Positions 24,308 through 31,737 of a stretch of 33,286 nucleotides of DNA are shown piece after piece. The stretch's first letter is position 1; the number at the start of each line of letters is the position of its first letter. The stretch is taken from positions 90,532-123,817 of the forward strand of contig NZ_JALBVB010000056.1 in the NCBI RefSeq assembly GCF_022669155.1, given 5' to 3'. Both the position numbers and the translations under genes were made by a program. The stretch is from Kineococcus sp. TRM81007 (GTDB lineage: Bacteria; Actinomycetota; Actinomycetes; Actinomycetales; Kineococcaceae). Below the pieces are notes generated by a model that saw only the letters and a list, made by a program, of their open reading frames with translations, was not told the origin of the DNA and did not search any database.

Positions 24308-25527
24308 CCTCCAGGCCGAGGGTGGTCATCTCCATCTTCGACGACTTCGACAACCCCCACTACGCCGGTGGCGGGCCCGTCGTGGTGCGCACCATCGCGC
24401 ACCGCCTGGCCGTCGACCACGACGTGCTGGTCGTGACGGGGGGCCGACGGCTCCACAGGTCGGAACGCAGCGGTGTCGCGCACCTGCACCTGCCCGTGAC
24501 CTGGCTCGGGCCGCGGGGGGGCCAGCTCCTCTGGGCGTTGTTGCTGCCCCTGACCGCGGTCTGCCTGCGCTACGACGTGTGGATCGAGAGCTTCACCCCG
24601 CCCTGGTCGAGCAACCTCCTCCCGCTGGTCACGCGGCGCCCCGTGGTCGGGCTGGCCCAGTCGCTGTCCGGCAGGGACATGGCGCGCCGCTACCGCACCC
24701 GGTTCCCCCTGAGGGCGGAGCAGCGCCTGCTGCGCTCCTACCGCGACGTGGTCGTCCTCAACGCCAGCGACCAGCGAGTGGTCAGCGAGTGCACCACCAC
24801 GACCCGTGTGCACCTCATCCCCAACGCGGTCGAGCCACCGGAACAGCCGATCGGTGGTGCCGGCGAAGGGGGCTACGCCCTCTTCCTCGGGAGGATCGAC
24901 GTGGGGCAGAAGGGGCTGGACCTGCTGCTCGACGCCTACGCGGGCGGTGGCGAGGAACTCCTCCCCCTGGTGATCGCGGGAGGGGGGCGCAAGCGCGACG
25001 AGCAGGAGCTGGCGGGTCGGCTGGAGGGGTTCGGTGCGCGGGTGCGGTGGGTGGGACCCGTGCGCGGTGAGGACAAGGAGGCCCTCATCGCAGGCAGCGC
25101 CTTCCTGGTCGTCCCCTCCCGCGAGGAGAGCTTCTGCCTCTCGGCGCTGGAGGCGCTGGCTCGCGGACGGCCCGTCGTGCACTTCGACCTGCCCCAGCTG
25201 CGGTGGATCCCCGACGCCGGTTCCGTGGCTGTGCCGCCCTTCGAGGTGCCGCGCCTGCGCGCGGCCATCGCCCTGCTGTCCGGGGACGCGACCCTCCGGG
25301 CCACGGCCGGTGCGGACGCCGCGCGCTTCGCGCGCGAGTACCTGGCGAGGAACACCCCTGCCGCCTACCCGGACCTGGTGCGGCAGGTGCTGGCCCGCGG
25401 TGGCCCGTCACGGGACGCCGCACCCCGCCCCACCCCCCTGCCCGCGGACGCCGCGGGAGCGGGGGAGGGGAACCGCTGCGCACGCCCGGACGCCCCCTCC
25501 CCGCCCGCCGACAAGATGGTGTCGTGA
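24304..25527 (+). CDS. GT4 glycosyltransferase
   Basis: This 407-residue GT-B enzyme begins RVVISIFDDFDNPHYAGGGP, the glycine-rich nucleotide-proximal loop common in this family. It has ALFLGRIDVGQKGLDLLLDA in the donor domain and the EX7E pair E275/E283 in REESFCLSALEALARG. It is likely to add a sugar during assembly of the repeat unit. The final 40 residues are Pro/Ala-rich and probably unstructured. The start and end both overlap neighbours by GTGA. The LGRxDVGQKGLDLLLDAYA segment resembles the GT4 module of the three-module protein, but the remainder differs enough that recent duplication is unlikely. Confidence 0.88.
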   Translation: MTSRPRVVISIFDDFDNPHYAGGGPVVVRTIAHRLAVDHDVLVVTGGRRLHRSERSGVAHLHLPVTWLGPRGGQLLWALLLPLTAVCLRYDVWIESFTPPWSSNLLPLVTRRPVVGLAQSLSGRDMARRYRTRFPLRAEQRLLRSYRDVVVLNASDQRVVSECTTTTRVHLIPNAVEPPEQPIGGAGEGGYALFLGRIDVGQKGLDLLLDAYAGGGEELLPLVIAGGGRKRDEQELAGRLEGFGARVRWVGPVRGEDKEALIAGSAFLVVPSREESFCLSALEALARGRPVVHFDLPQLRWIPDAGSVAVPPFEVPRLRAAIALLSGDATLRATAGADAARFAREYLARNTPAAYPDLVRQVLARGGPSRDAAPRPTPLPADAAGAGEGNRCARPDAPSPPADKMVS

Positions 25528-26693
25528 CGTTCGGCGGTCGTTCCGACGTGGACGGTGGTGCCCCGCCCGAGCGGGGCGAGGATCGAGGGCTGTGCGCACC
25601 GGGGCCGCGGGGCACCGGGACGCGGTCGCTCGGCCGTCGGGTGCTGCTGGGGCTGGCGGTCGCCGCCACGGGGACCGTGTCCGCCACCGCCGCCCTCCGC
25701 AGGGGCGAGCGCGGATCGTCCCCGGCCGGGGCCCCCCTCACGGTGGTGCCGGAGGGGACCGACGGGCCCGCCGTGCAGCGGGCCATCGACGCCGTGCACG
25801 AGGCCGGGGGCGGCACCGTGCGGCTGGCCGCCGGCACGACCTACCTCACGGACGAGCACCTCCTGGTCCGCAGCGCTGTCGCTCTCGTCGGGGCGGGGCC
25901 GAGCACCGTGGTCAAGGCCGGCCCGCGGTTCCTCGAGACGCGCGGGCCCAACGACGGGTACCCGTTGCTGACGACCGACGGTGCCCAGGACGTGCGCATC
26001 GCCGACCTGACCGCCGACCAGAGCGGGGACCTGCTGGACGGGAACGTCGAGAACCGCCTGCACGAGTACCTGGTCGACATCCGCCGCTCGAGGCGCGTCG
26101 TGGTCGAACGGGTCAGCACCGTGAACCCGTTCTCCTACTCCATCGCCAGCGTCGGCTCGACGGACTTCACCATCCGGGGGTGCCGGACCCTCGTGCGGAC
26201 GTCGGGGCGGTACACGCAGCTCGACGGCATCCACGTCCTCGACTCCAGCCACGGGCTCGTCGTGGACAACGACGTGGACCAGGGAGGGCCGGGGCGCGAC
26301 GGTGACGACGCCCTCGTCGCCCACACCATGGGCAGGGACTGCCACCACGTCGTCTACCGGGGCAACCGGGTCCGGTCCGGCAGGTACGGCGGCGGGATGC
26401 AGCTCGCCGTGGGGGACGGCGACATCCACGACATCACGGTGGCCGGGAACCTGTTCTACGACTCCCCGAGCGGGGTGCGCGTCGGGGACTACGGCGGCGG
26501 CGGTGTGGTCAGGGGCATCACGATCGGCGGTGATCGACGCGACGGCAACGTGTTCACCCGCAACGCGCGGTTCGCCGTCCAGGTGCGCACCCGCACCGGC
26601 GGTGGGATCCACGTCTCGCACAACACGTCGATCGGGAGCGGCGGGTTCCTACTCCCCGAGGACGCGACGGGCACCGACAACCTGGTCCGCTGA
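25524..26693 (+). CDS. Tat-type exported right-handed beta-helix protein
   Basis: This 389-residue protein has an N-terminus with LGRRVLLGLAVAATG (RR at 38-39), a plausible twin-arginine signal. A pectate-lyase-like parallel beta-helix follows (about 72-385), with repeated short strand-turn units such as GAQDVRIADLTAD, SRRVVVERVSTVNPFSYS, SHGLVVDNDVDQ and GDIHDITVAGNLF. Family members include polysaccharide lyases, hydrolases and epimerases, so cleavage or editing of the polymer made by this operon is the natural guess. I cannot pick the reaction. The start overlaps the GT4 stop by GTGA, so it is made with the biosynthetic genes. A close paralog follows at 27019. Confidence 0.82.
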   Translation: MTFGGRSDVDGGAPPERGEDRGLCAPGPRGTGTRSLGRRVLLGLAVAATGTVSATAALRRGERGSSPAGAPLTVVPEGTDGPAVQRAIDAVHEAGGGTVRLAAGTTYLTDEHLLVRSAVALVGAGPSTVVKAGPRFLETRGPNDGYPLLTTDGAQDVRIADLTADQSGDLLDGNVENRLHEYLVDIRRSRRVVVERVSTVNPFSYSIASVGSTDFTIRGCRTLVRTSGRYTQLDGIHVLDSSHGLVVDNDVDQGGPGRDGDDALVAHTMGRDCHHVVYRGNRVRSGRYGGGMQLAVGDGDIHDITVAGNLFYDSPSGVRVGDYGGGGVVRGITIGGDRRDGNVFTRNARFAVQVRTRTGGGIHVSHNTSIGSGGFLLPEDATGTDNLVR

Positions 26694-26776
26694 CCGCGAC
26701 CTCTCCGCGCGGGCGGGTCGCCGGGCTCGGCCGGCAGCGGGTGGCGGTGCACCGGGTGCCGGGGAGAGCCGTTCCC

Positions 26777-26792
26777 GGGAGGCCGGGAGGCC
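26777..26792 (+). repeat. Tandem 8-bp repeat
   Basis: Two adjacent copies of GGGAGGCC (26777-26784 and 26785-26792) lie in the intergenic region. No function is evident. Confidence 0.6.
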
Positions 26793-26936
26793 GGTGATCG
26801 GCGGCCCGAGGTCCTGCCTGCGTCGCGGGTGGCCGTGCGCCGCGGGAGCCGGCGCTCGAAGCTGCGCCACCACACGCATCGTCACGTTGCGTCGCCACCG
26901 TTGCTCCATCCGGTGGAGGCGCCGCACCTCGGGCCG

Positions 26937-26997
26937 GTACGGCTAAAGCGGTCTCCGGGAGGGCCCGACGCATGGGGGGAAGCCCGACCTACCCCCC
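26937..26997 (+). promoter_or_regulatory. Candidate structured mRNA leader
   Basis: GTACGGCTAAAGCGG is followed by an imperfect hairpin (GGTCTC CGG GAGG with GGCC closing) and CGACGCA, then a 6-bp G/C stem (26974-26979 with 26992-26997). The spacing of GGC-AAAGC, a hairpin and GACGCA recalls the 5' half of a c-di-GMP-I aptamer, but the 3' half and the GNRA loop are missing. Five C residues just before the GTG (27014-27018) could pair alternatively with the same G tract. Confidence 0.25.
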
Positions 26998-27018
26998 TTC
27001 CGAAACAGGTGCTCCCCC

Positions 27019-28188
27019 GTGCGCAAGCTCGCCTCCTTCTTCCTCGGTGCCGCCGTGCTGGCCGCTCCCCTCGCGGCCTCCCCCGCCGCCACCGCCTCCG
27101 CCGCCACCACCACCACCACCACCGTCTCCGCTTCCTCCCTCGTCTCCTGCACGCTCAGCGGGGCCACCGGTGCCACGGCGACGACCGTCTTCGCGCCGAC
27201 CGGCATCACGCCCGGTGACGCCGTCGACGACACGCCCGGCATCCAGGCGGCGATCGACCGCGCCGGCGCGGCCGGCGGTGGCGTCGTGCCCATCCCGTCG
27301 GGGACCTACGTCATCGACGGTCACCTGCAGATGCGCAGCGGAGTGCACCTGGACGGTGCGGGTCGCACCACGGTGCTGAAGGCCGGTCCCCGGTTCCTGC
27401 AGACCAAGCACTGGTTCGGCGGGTACCCCCTCGTCACGACCACCGGCATGAAGAACGTCACCATCAGCGACCTGTCCACGGACGCCAGCGGAGACGTCCT
27501 GAACGCCGCCGGACTCCCGAACCGGCTGACCCAGTGGATGGTCGACGTGCGCCGGTCCAGCAACGTCCTGATCGAGCGGGTGCACACCCGCAACCCGTTC
27601 TCCTACTCGATCGGTGTCATCAGCACCAAGAACTTCTGCGTCAAGAACAGCAGCACCCTCGGCCCGCAGGTCGACCACTACAACCAGCTCGACGGGATCC
27701 ACGTCAACACCTCCTCCTTCGGGGACGTCGTCGGCAACGTCGTGGACCAGGGCACCAGGACGGGCGGCGACGACGGACTGGTCGCCCACGCCAACTTCGG
27801 TGACGTGCACGACGTTCGCTACGTCGCGAACAAGGTGCGCGGCGGCGACCGCGGTTCCGGCCTGCAGCTCGCCTTCACCAAGCCCGGGGCGCGCATCTAC
27901 AACATCACCGTCCAGAAGAACGAGTTCTACGGGGCGCGCTGGGGCGGGGTCCGCACCGGCACCTTCGGCAGCGGTGTGGTGAACGTCTCCGACGTCCTGA
28001 TCGGCGGCGCGGGCCTGGGGAACTGGTTCCACGACGGCACGGGCAACGCGGTGAACCTCGTCGGTGCGGTCAACGGTGTCACGGTCTCCGGCAACCGCGC
28101 CTGCCGCCTCGGGACCTACGTCGTGAAGACGGGGCAGCAGAACACGATCAGCGGCAACGTCGAGAGCAGCACCACCAGCCTCTGCTGA
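27019..28188 (+). CDS. Sec-exported right-handed beta-helix protein, paralog of the upstream gene
   Basis: This 389-residue protein has a classic Sec signal peptide (MRKLASFFLGAAVLAAPLAA, cleavage probably after ASA near 28) and a six-threonine run. A parallel beta-helix similar to the preceding protein follows. Shared blocks include VLKAGPRFLQT, NPFSYSIG, QLDGIHV, VVDQG and GDDGLVAHA, covering the central helix turns. GDDG is typical of some beta-helix carbohydrate-active enzymes. GTG 27019 has only a weak AGGTG upstream. Four cysteines (residues 44, 204, 369 and 389) could form disulfides after export. It is separated from the operon by 325 bp and closed by a strong hairpin, so it probably has its own promoter. 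A polysaccharide-processing role is inference. Confidence 0.83.
   Translation: MRKLASFFLGAAVLAAPLAASPAATASAATTTTTTVSASSLVSCTLSGATGATATTVFAPTGITPGDAVDDTPGIQAAIDRAGAAGGGVVPIPSGTYVIDGHLQMRSGVHLDGAGRTTVLKAGPRFLQTKHWFGGYPLVTTTGMKNVTISDLSTDASGDVLNAAGLPNRLTQWMVDVRRSSNVLIERVHTRNPFSYSIGVISTKNFCVKNSSTLGPQVDHYNQLDGIHVNTSSFGDVVGNVVDQGTRTGGDDGLVAHANFGDVHDVRYVANKVRGGDRGSGLQLAFTKPGARIYNITVQKNEFYGARWGGVRTGTFGSGVVNVSDVLIGGAGLGNWFHDGTGNAVNLVGAVNGVTVSGNRACRLGTYVVKTGQQNTISGNVESSTTSLC
27106..27123 (+). repeat. (ACC)6 trinucleotide run
   Basis: Six in-frame ACC codons give threonines 30-35, directly after the predicted signal cleavage site. Slippage would alter only a flexible linker length. Confidence 0.8.
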
Positions 28189-28205
28189 TTCCCCCGCGTC
28201 CGTGC

Positions 28206-28238
28206 GGGACGGTGCTCCACGGTGCGGAGCACCGTCCC
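28206..28238 (+). terminator. Perfect hairpin terminator after the second beta-helix gene
   Basis: Perfect 13-base arms (GGGACGGTGCTCC at 28206-28218 and GGAGCACCGTCCC at 28226-28238) enclose a 7-nt loop, starting 18 nt after the stop. No U tract follows. It marks the end of the polysaccharide region. Confidence 0.75.
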
Positions 28239-28311
28239 GTCGGCGTCGGTCCTGCGCGCGCCACCCTCCCGGCAGGTGGTCCGCGGACGCTGCGGGTCCG
28301 GTTCTGCGTAG

Positions 28312-28317
28312 TAACAT
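28312..28317 (+). promoter_or_regulatory. Predicted -10 element of protein B gene
   Basis: TAACAT fits TAnnnT. It lies 121 bp before the start in a locally AT-richer spot and after the terminator, so protein B is probably not read from the island. A GTCCGCGGAC palindrome (28279-28288) lies just upstream and might be an operator. Confidence 0.4.
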
Positions 28318-28438
28318 GCGCACCTCGGTCCCGCGAACCGCGCGGGCACCGAGCGTGCGGTCCAGGTCCTGTTCGAGTCGCCGTGCCCGAGCCGTTGCCC
28401 GGCGCGCTGGCACCGCACCACCCACCAGAGGAGTGCCC

Positions 28439-28906
28439 GTGCCGGACGACAGCACTGCCGCCTCGTCCGGTCCCCGCTCCGGCGGGGCGGGTCGCGCCGT
28501 GCTCGTCGTGCCGGTCAACGACGTCGAGCGCCTCGCCGCCGTGTGCGCCCTGGCGGGCGTCCGGGCGTCCGTGGTCCTGGTTCGCGGCGTCGGCTGCGTG
28601 GTGGTCCCCGATCGACCGGCCGATGCCGAGGCGGGCGCGGCGAGGCTCTCCCGCCTCGTCCGCGGCGCCGACGTCCTCCTGGTGAGCCGGACCGGGGGCC
28701 GGGACGCCGGCGCGGCCTGGCGCGGTGGGGTCAGGGGTGCGGTGGACGCCGACGCGGCGCTGCTGCTCGCGAGCTGGCCCGCCACCGTGGAGGGGCTGCT
28801 CGCCGGGGAGCTGGACCCTGCGGAGGCCGGCGGCGTGCGGAGCGCCGCGGGTCCCCGTGCCCGATTGGCGTGGAGGCTGCTGCGCGGCCCCCGCAGGTGG
28901 GGTTGA
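28439..28906 (+). CDS. Unassigned small protein B, paralog of protein A
   Basis: This 155-residue protein matches protein A (8981-9526) along its core. VLVVPVNDVERLAAVCALAG, VRASVVLVRGVGCVVV, an ASWPATVEGLLAGELDPAEA segment and a WRLLRG end align without large gaps. It lacks A's acidic 30-residue N-terminus. No signal peptide, membrane segment or catalytic motif is seen, and I do not recognise the family. GTG 28439 follows AGAGGAG (28427-28433) by 5 nt. Its place next to hisC, with A next to hisD, suggests that both derive from one gene of an undivided histidine locus. Confidence 0.75.
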   Translation: MPDDSTAASSGPRSGGAGRAVLVVPVNDVERLAAVCALAGVRASVVLVRGVGCVVVPDRPADAEAGAARLSRLVRGADVLLVSRTGGRDAGAAWRGGVRGAVDADAALLLASWPATVEGLLAGELDPAEAGGVRSAAGPRARLAWRLLRGPRRWG

Positions 28907-28918
28907 ACCAGCGTCGGC

Positions 28919-29239
28919 TCAGCGCCGCAGAACGACGACGACCTCGGACTCCGTCACCCGGTCCAGCCCCGCGGTGAACCCGGCCACCTGCGCATCGGTT
29001 CCGACGTCGAGAGCGACCTCCTGCCCGGCCACCTCCAGCCGCGCCGAGCCGTCCCCGGCCTCCAGCAGCTGCGCTTCCACCCCGAGTACCGACACCTCCG
29101 GCTGGCCGTCGCGCGGGAACGTCACCGTGCAGCCGTCCAGGGCGCAGTCCGCGCTCGCGCCGCTCTCGGTGGACGCGCTGCAGGCCGCGGCCCCCAGGCC
29201 GAGGGCGAGGCAGGTCAGGGCGGCGGCGAGGCGTCTCAC
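28919..29239 (-). CDS. Small predicted lipoprotein
   Basis: This 106-residue protein has a signal peptide MRRLAAALTCLALGLGAAAC with a lipobox-like end and the acylated cysteine probably C20. The remainder (SASTESGASADCALDGCTVT onward) is a short beta-rich domain with two further cysteines (32 and 37). No family is recognised. It would be anchored on the outer face of the membrane after processing by LspA. The start is GTG at 29237-29239 (complement), with a TAGCAT hexamer 6 nt upstream, suggesting a leaderless message. It is convergent with protein B (12-nt gap) and divergent from hisC. Confidence 0.7.
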   Translation of the reverse strand: MRRLAAALTCLALGLGAAACSASTESGASADCALDGCTVTFPRDGQPEVSVLGVEAQLLEAGDGSARLEVAGQEVALDVGTDAQVAGFTAGLDRVTESEVVVVLRR

Positions 29240-29245
29240 GCTTCG

Positions 29246-29251
29246 ATGCTA
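29246..29251 (-). promoter_or_regulatory. Leaderless-type -10 element of the lipoprotein gene
   Basis: TAGCAT on the complement is followed by 6 nt and the GTG start. It is back-to-back with the hisC hexamer, 40 bp apart, a layout almost identical to the LON-hisD pair. Confidence 0.5.
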
Positions 29252-29291
29252 GGTGGCGGCCGGGGGCGACCGGGACGCCCGGCCACTCTGG

Positions 29292-29297
29292 GATGAT
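29292..29297 (+). promoter_or_regulatory. Leaderless-type -10 element of hisC
   Basis: GATGAT, one base from TATGAT-like sequences at position 1 and matching at the last T, is 6 nt before GTG 29304. There is no Shine-Dalgarno between. A separate promoter for hisC would be needed here because hisD is 20 kb upstream. Confidence 0.45.
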
Positions 29298-29303
29298 GCC
29301 GCC

Positions 29304-30449
29304 GTGACCACCGACACCACGCGCCCGCCGGCCCGGGGGACCGCCCTGGACGACCTCCCGCTGCGCGAGGACCTGCGCGGCGAGCACCCCTACGGCGCCC
29401 CGCAGCTGCACGTGCCCGTGGTGCTCAACGTCAACGAGAACCCCTACCCGGTGGCCCCCGAGGTCGTCGCCGACATCGCCGGGGCCGTCGCTGCCGCGGC
29501 GAGCGGCCTGAACCGCTACCCGGACCGGGAGTTCCTCGACCTGCGCGCCGACCTCGCCGCCTTCCTGCGCGTCGAGTCCGGCGCCGAGCTCACCCCGGAG
29601 CAGGTGTGGGCCGCCAACGGCTCCAACGAGGTCATGCTGCACGTGCTGCAGGCCTTCGGCGGGCCCGGGCGCACCGCGCTGAGCTTCGCGCCCACCTACT
29701 CCATGTACCCGGAGTACGCGCGCGACACCCTCACCCGCTGGGTCACCGGCCGGCGCGCCGACGACTTCACCCTCGACGTCGAGCACACCCGCGCGCAGAT
29801 CGCCGAGCACCGCCCCTCCGTGGTGCTGCTGGCCAGCCCGAACAACCCCACCGGCACGGCGCTGCCGCTCGCGACGATCGAGGCCGTCCTCGACGCGGTG
29901 GACGCCCTGCCGCAGCGCGCGGTCGTCGTCGTCGACGAGGCGTACGGGGAGTTCCGCCGCACGGGCGTGCCCAGCGCCCTGGAGCTGCTGCCCCGGCACG
30001 GCAACCTCGCGGTGAGCCGCACCATGAGCAAGGCGTTCTCCCTGGCCGGCGCGCGCGTGGGCTACCTCGCCGCCGCCCCCGCCCTCGTCGACGCGCTGCG
30101 CATCGTGCGGCTGCCGTACCACCTCTCGGCCGTCACGCAGGCCGTCGCGCGCGCCGCCCTGAGGCACTCCACCACGCTGCTGTCCACCGTCGACGAGCTG
30201 CGCCGGCGCCGTGACGAGACCGTGGAGTGGTTGCGGGGCAACGGGTACCGGGTGGCCGACTCCGACGCGAACTTCGCGCTCTTCGGAACCTTCGCGGACC
30301 GGCACGCCGTCTGGCAGGGGCTGCTGGAGCGCGGCGTGCTCATCCGCGAGACCGGCCCCGACGGCTGGCTGAGGGTGAGCATCGGAACAGAGCAGGAGAT
30401 GGCGGCGTTCCGGCAGGCGCTGACCGAGGTCGACGGGGAGAAGAAGTGA
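29304..30449 (+). CDS. hisC: Histidinol-phosphate aminotransferase
   Basis: HisC converts imidazole-acetol phosphate to histidinol phosphate with glutamate and PLP. The 381-residue protein is of fold-type I. Motifs are [60 protein letters not shown] and [17 protein letters not shown], with the PLP-binding lysine K243. The C-terminus has [19 protein letters not shown] 29304 was chosen because of the hexamer immediately upstream and the alignment of [20 protein letters not shown] with the family N-terminus. It overlaps hisB by GTGA. Confidence 0.95.
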   Translation: MTTDTTRPPARGTALDDLPLREDLRGEHPYGAPQLHVPVVLNVNENPYPVAPEVVADIAGAVAAAASGLNRYPDREFLDLRADLAAFLRVESGAELTPEQVWAANGSNEVMLHVLQAFGGPGRTALSFAPTYSMYPEYARDTLTRWVTGRRADDFTLDVEHTRAQIAEHRPSVVLLASPNNPTGTALPLATIEAVLDAVDALPQRAVVVVDEAYGEFRRTGVPSALELLPRHGNLAVSRTMSKAFSLAGARVGYLAAAPALVDALRIVRLPYHLSAVTQAVARAALRHSTTLLSTVDELRRRRDETVEWLRGNGYRVADSDANFALFGTFADRHAVWQGLLERGVLIRETGPDGWLRVSIGTEQEMAAFRQALTEVDGEKK

Positions 30450-31045
30450 GCCGCACCGCGCGCATCGAGCGCAGCACGTCCGAGTCCAGCGTCCTGGTCG
30501 AGCTCGACCTCGACGGCACCGGGCGCACCGAGATCGACACCACGGTGCCGTTCTACGACCACATGCTCACGGCGCTGGGCAAGCACTCGCTGGTGGACCT
30601 CACCGTCCGCGCGAGCGGCGACACCCACATCGACGTCCACCACACCGTCGAGGACACCGCCATCGTGCTCGGCCAGGCGTTCCGCCAGGCCCTGGGCGAC
30701 AAGCGCGGCATCCGCCGCTTCGCCGACGCCACCGTCCCGCTCGACGAGGCCCTCGCGCACGTCGTCGTGGACGTCTCCGGCCGCCCCTACTGCGTGCACA
30801 CCGGCGAGCCCGACGGGCAGGAGTTCCACCTCATCGGCGGGCACTTCACCGGCTCGCTGACCCGCCACGTGCTCGAGAGCTTCGCCTTCCACGCGCAGAT
30901 CGCCCTGCACGTGCGCGTCCTCGCCGGCCGCGACCCCCACCACGTCGTCGAGGCCCAGTTCAAGGCCCTCGCCCGCGCCCTGCGCTACGCCGTCGAGCCC
31001 GACCCGCGCGTGCAGGGCGTGCCGTCCACCAAGGGAGCCCTGTGA
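30446..31045 (+). CDS. hisB: Imidazoleglycerol-phosphate dehydratase
   Basis: HisB removes water from imidazole glycerol phosphate to give imidazole-acetol phosphate, using a dinuclear manganese site. The 199-residue monofunctional enzyme has the repeated half-site motifs [11 protein letters not shown] and [11 protein letters not shown] (HHTVED at 65-70), and the second pair [12 protein letters not shown] and [15 protein letters not shown]. All expected His/Glu ligands are present. GTG 30446 overlaps the hisC stop, with GGGGAG just upstream. The last 4 bases overlap hisH. Confidence 0.96.
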   Translation: MSRTARIERSTSESSVLVELDLDGTGRTEIDTTVPFYDHMLTALGKHSLVDLTVRASGDTHIDVHHTVEDTAIVLGQAFRQALGDKRGIRRFADATVPLDEALAHVVVDVSGRPYCVHTGEPDGQEFHLIGGHFTGSLTRHVLESFAFHAQIALHVRVLAGRDPHHVVEAQFKALARALRYAVEPDPRVQGVPSTKGAL

Positions 31046-31683
31046 GCAAGCGCGTCGTCGTCCTCGACTACGGCTTCGGCAACGTCCGCTCCGCCGTGCG
31101 GGCCCTGGAGCGCGTCGGCGCCGACGTGGAGCTGACCGGTGACCGGAAGGCCGCGCTGGAGGCCGACGGGCTCCTGGTGCCCGGCGTGGGTGCCTTCGCC
31201 GCCGTCAACGCCGGCCTGGAGGCCATCGACGGCGCCGGCATCGTCGACCAGCGCCTGGCCGGCGGACGCCCGGTGCTGGGCATCTGCGTGGGCCTGCAGG
31301 TGATGTTCGAGACGTCCACCGAACCCGGCGACGGCGTGAAGGAGGGGCTGGGCCAGTGGCCGGGCACCGTCGAGCGCCTGCCCGCGCAGGTCGTGCCGCA
31401 CATGGGGTGGACCGGTGTCGACGCACCGGCCGGCTCGGTGCTCTTCGACGGCGTCCAGGACGAGCGCTTCTACTTCGTGCACTCCTACGCCGTGCAGCGC
31501 TTCGAGCTCGTCGACACCACCGGTGGCCTCGTGGAACCGCCCAGGGTCACCTGGGCCGAGCACGGCACCCGGTTCGTGGCCGCGGTGGAGAACGGGCCCC
31601 TGGCCGCCACCCAGTTCCACCCCGAGAAGTCCGGTGACGCGGGCGCGCAGCTGCTGCGCAACTGGGTGACCTCGCTGAGCTGA
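31042..31683 (+). CDS. hisH: Imidazole glycerol phosphate synthase, glutaminase subunit
   Basis: HisH releases ammonia from glutamine and feeds it to HisF, which makes imidazole glycerol phosphate. The 213-residue class I amidotransferase has the nucleophile C82 in GICVGLQ (GICLGMQ is more usual, a conservative change), PGVGAF as oxyanion region, and H193/E195 in TQFHPEKSG completing the triad. It overlaps hisB by GTGA. hisF is not in the window, so its partner must lie downstream or elsewhere. Confidence 0.95.
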   Translation: MSKRVVVLDYGFGNVRSAVRALERVGADVELTGDRKAALEADGLLVPGVGAFAAVNAGLEAIDGAGIVDQRLAGGRPVLGICVGLQVMFETSTEPGDGVKEGLGQWPGTVERLPAQVVPHMGWTGVDAPAGSVLFDGVQDERFYFVHSYAVQRFELVDTTGGLVEPPRVTWAEHGTRFVAAVENGPLAATQFHPEKSGDAGAQLLRNWVTSLS

Positions 31684-31723
31684 GCCCCGCCGAGGGGGTG
31701 CCGGGGGCGGGCGCGGCGGTCCG

Positions 31724-31729
31724 TAGACT
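31724..31729 (+). promoter_or_regulatory. Leaderless-type -10 element of hisA/priA
   Basis: TAGACT, the same hexamer as before the LON gene, is 8 nt before GTG 31738 in a 54-bp gap after hisH. No Shine-Dalgarno is seen. Confidence 0.5.
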
Positions 31730-31737
31730 GCCCGCCC

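Larger units (their letters stand above)
26694..27018 (+). other. Intergenic region and leader before the second beta-helix gene, 325 bp
   Basis: The region holds a weak stem after the stop (GCGACC 26696-26701 with GGTCGC 26716-26721), a tandem 8-bp repeat GGGAGGCC (26777-26792) and a structured stretch near 26937-26997. No coding sequence is credible here. The promoter of the next gene must lie in it, but no clear -35/-10 pair could be chosen. Confidence 0.5.

Noticed and set aside
26694-27018. A c-di-AMP (ydaO) riboswitch
   Set aside because: GGGGGGAAGCCC was suggestive, but the other conserved ydaO segments and the two-fold layout are absent.
25524-28188. Calling the beta-helix proteins pectate lyases
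   Set aside because: The fold is supported but no lyase-specific active-site set (calcium aspartates plus arginine) could be identified by eye, so only the fold is named.
9527-28438. Classical genomic island with integrase and tRNA attachment site
   Set aside because: No integrase, transposase, tRNA gene or terminal repeat was found at either border. Only the paralogous small genes mark the ends.
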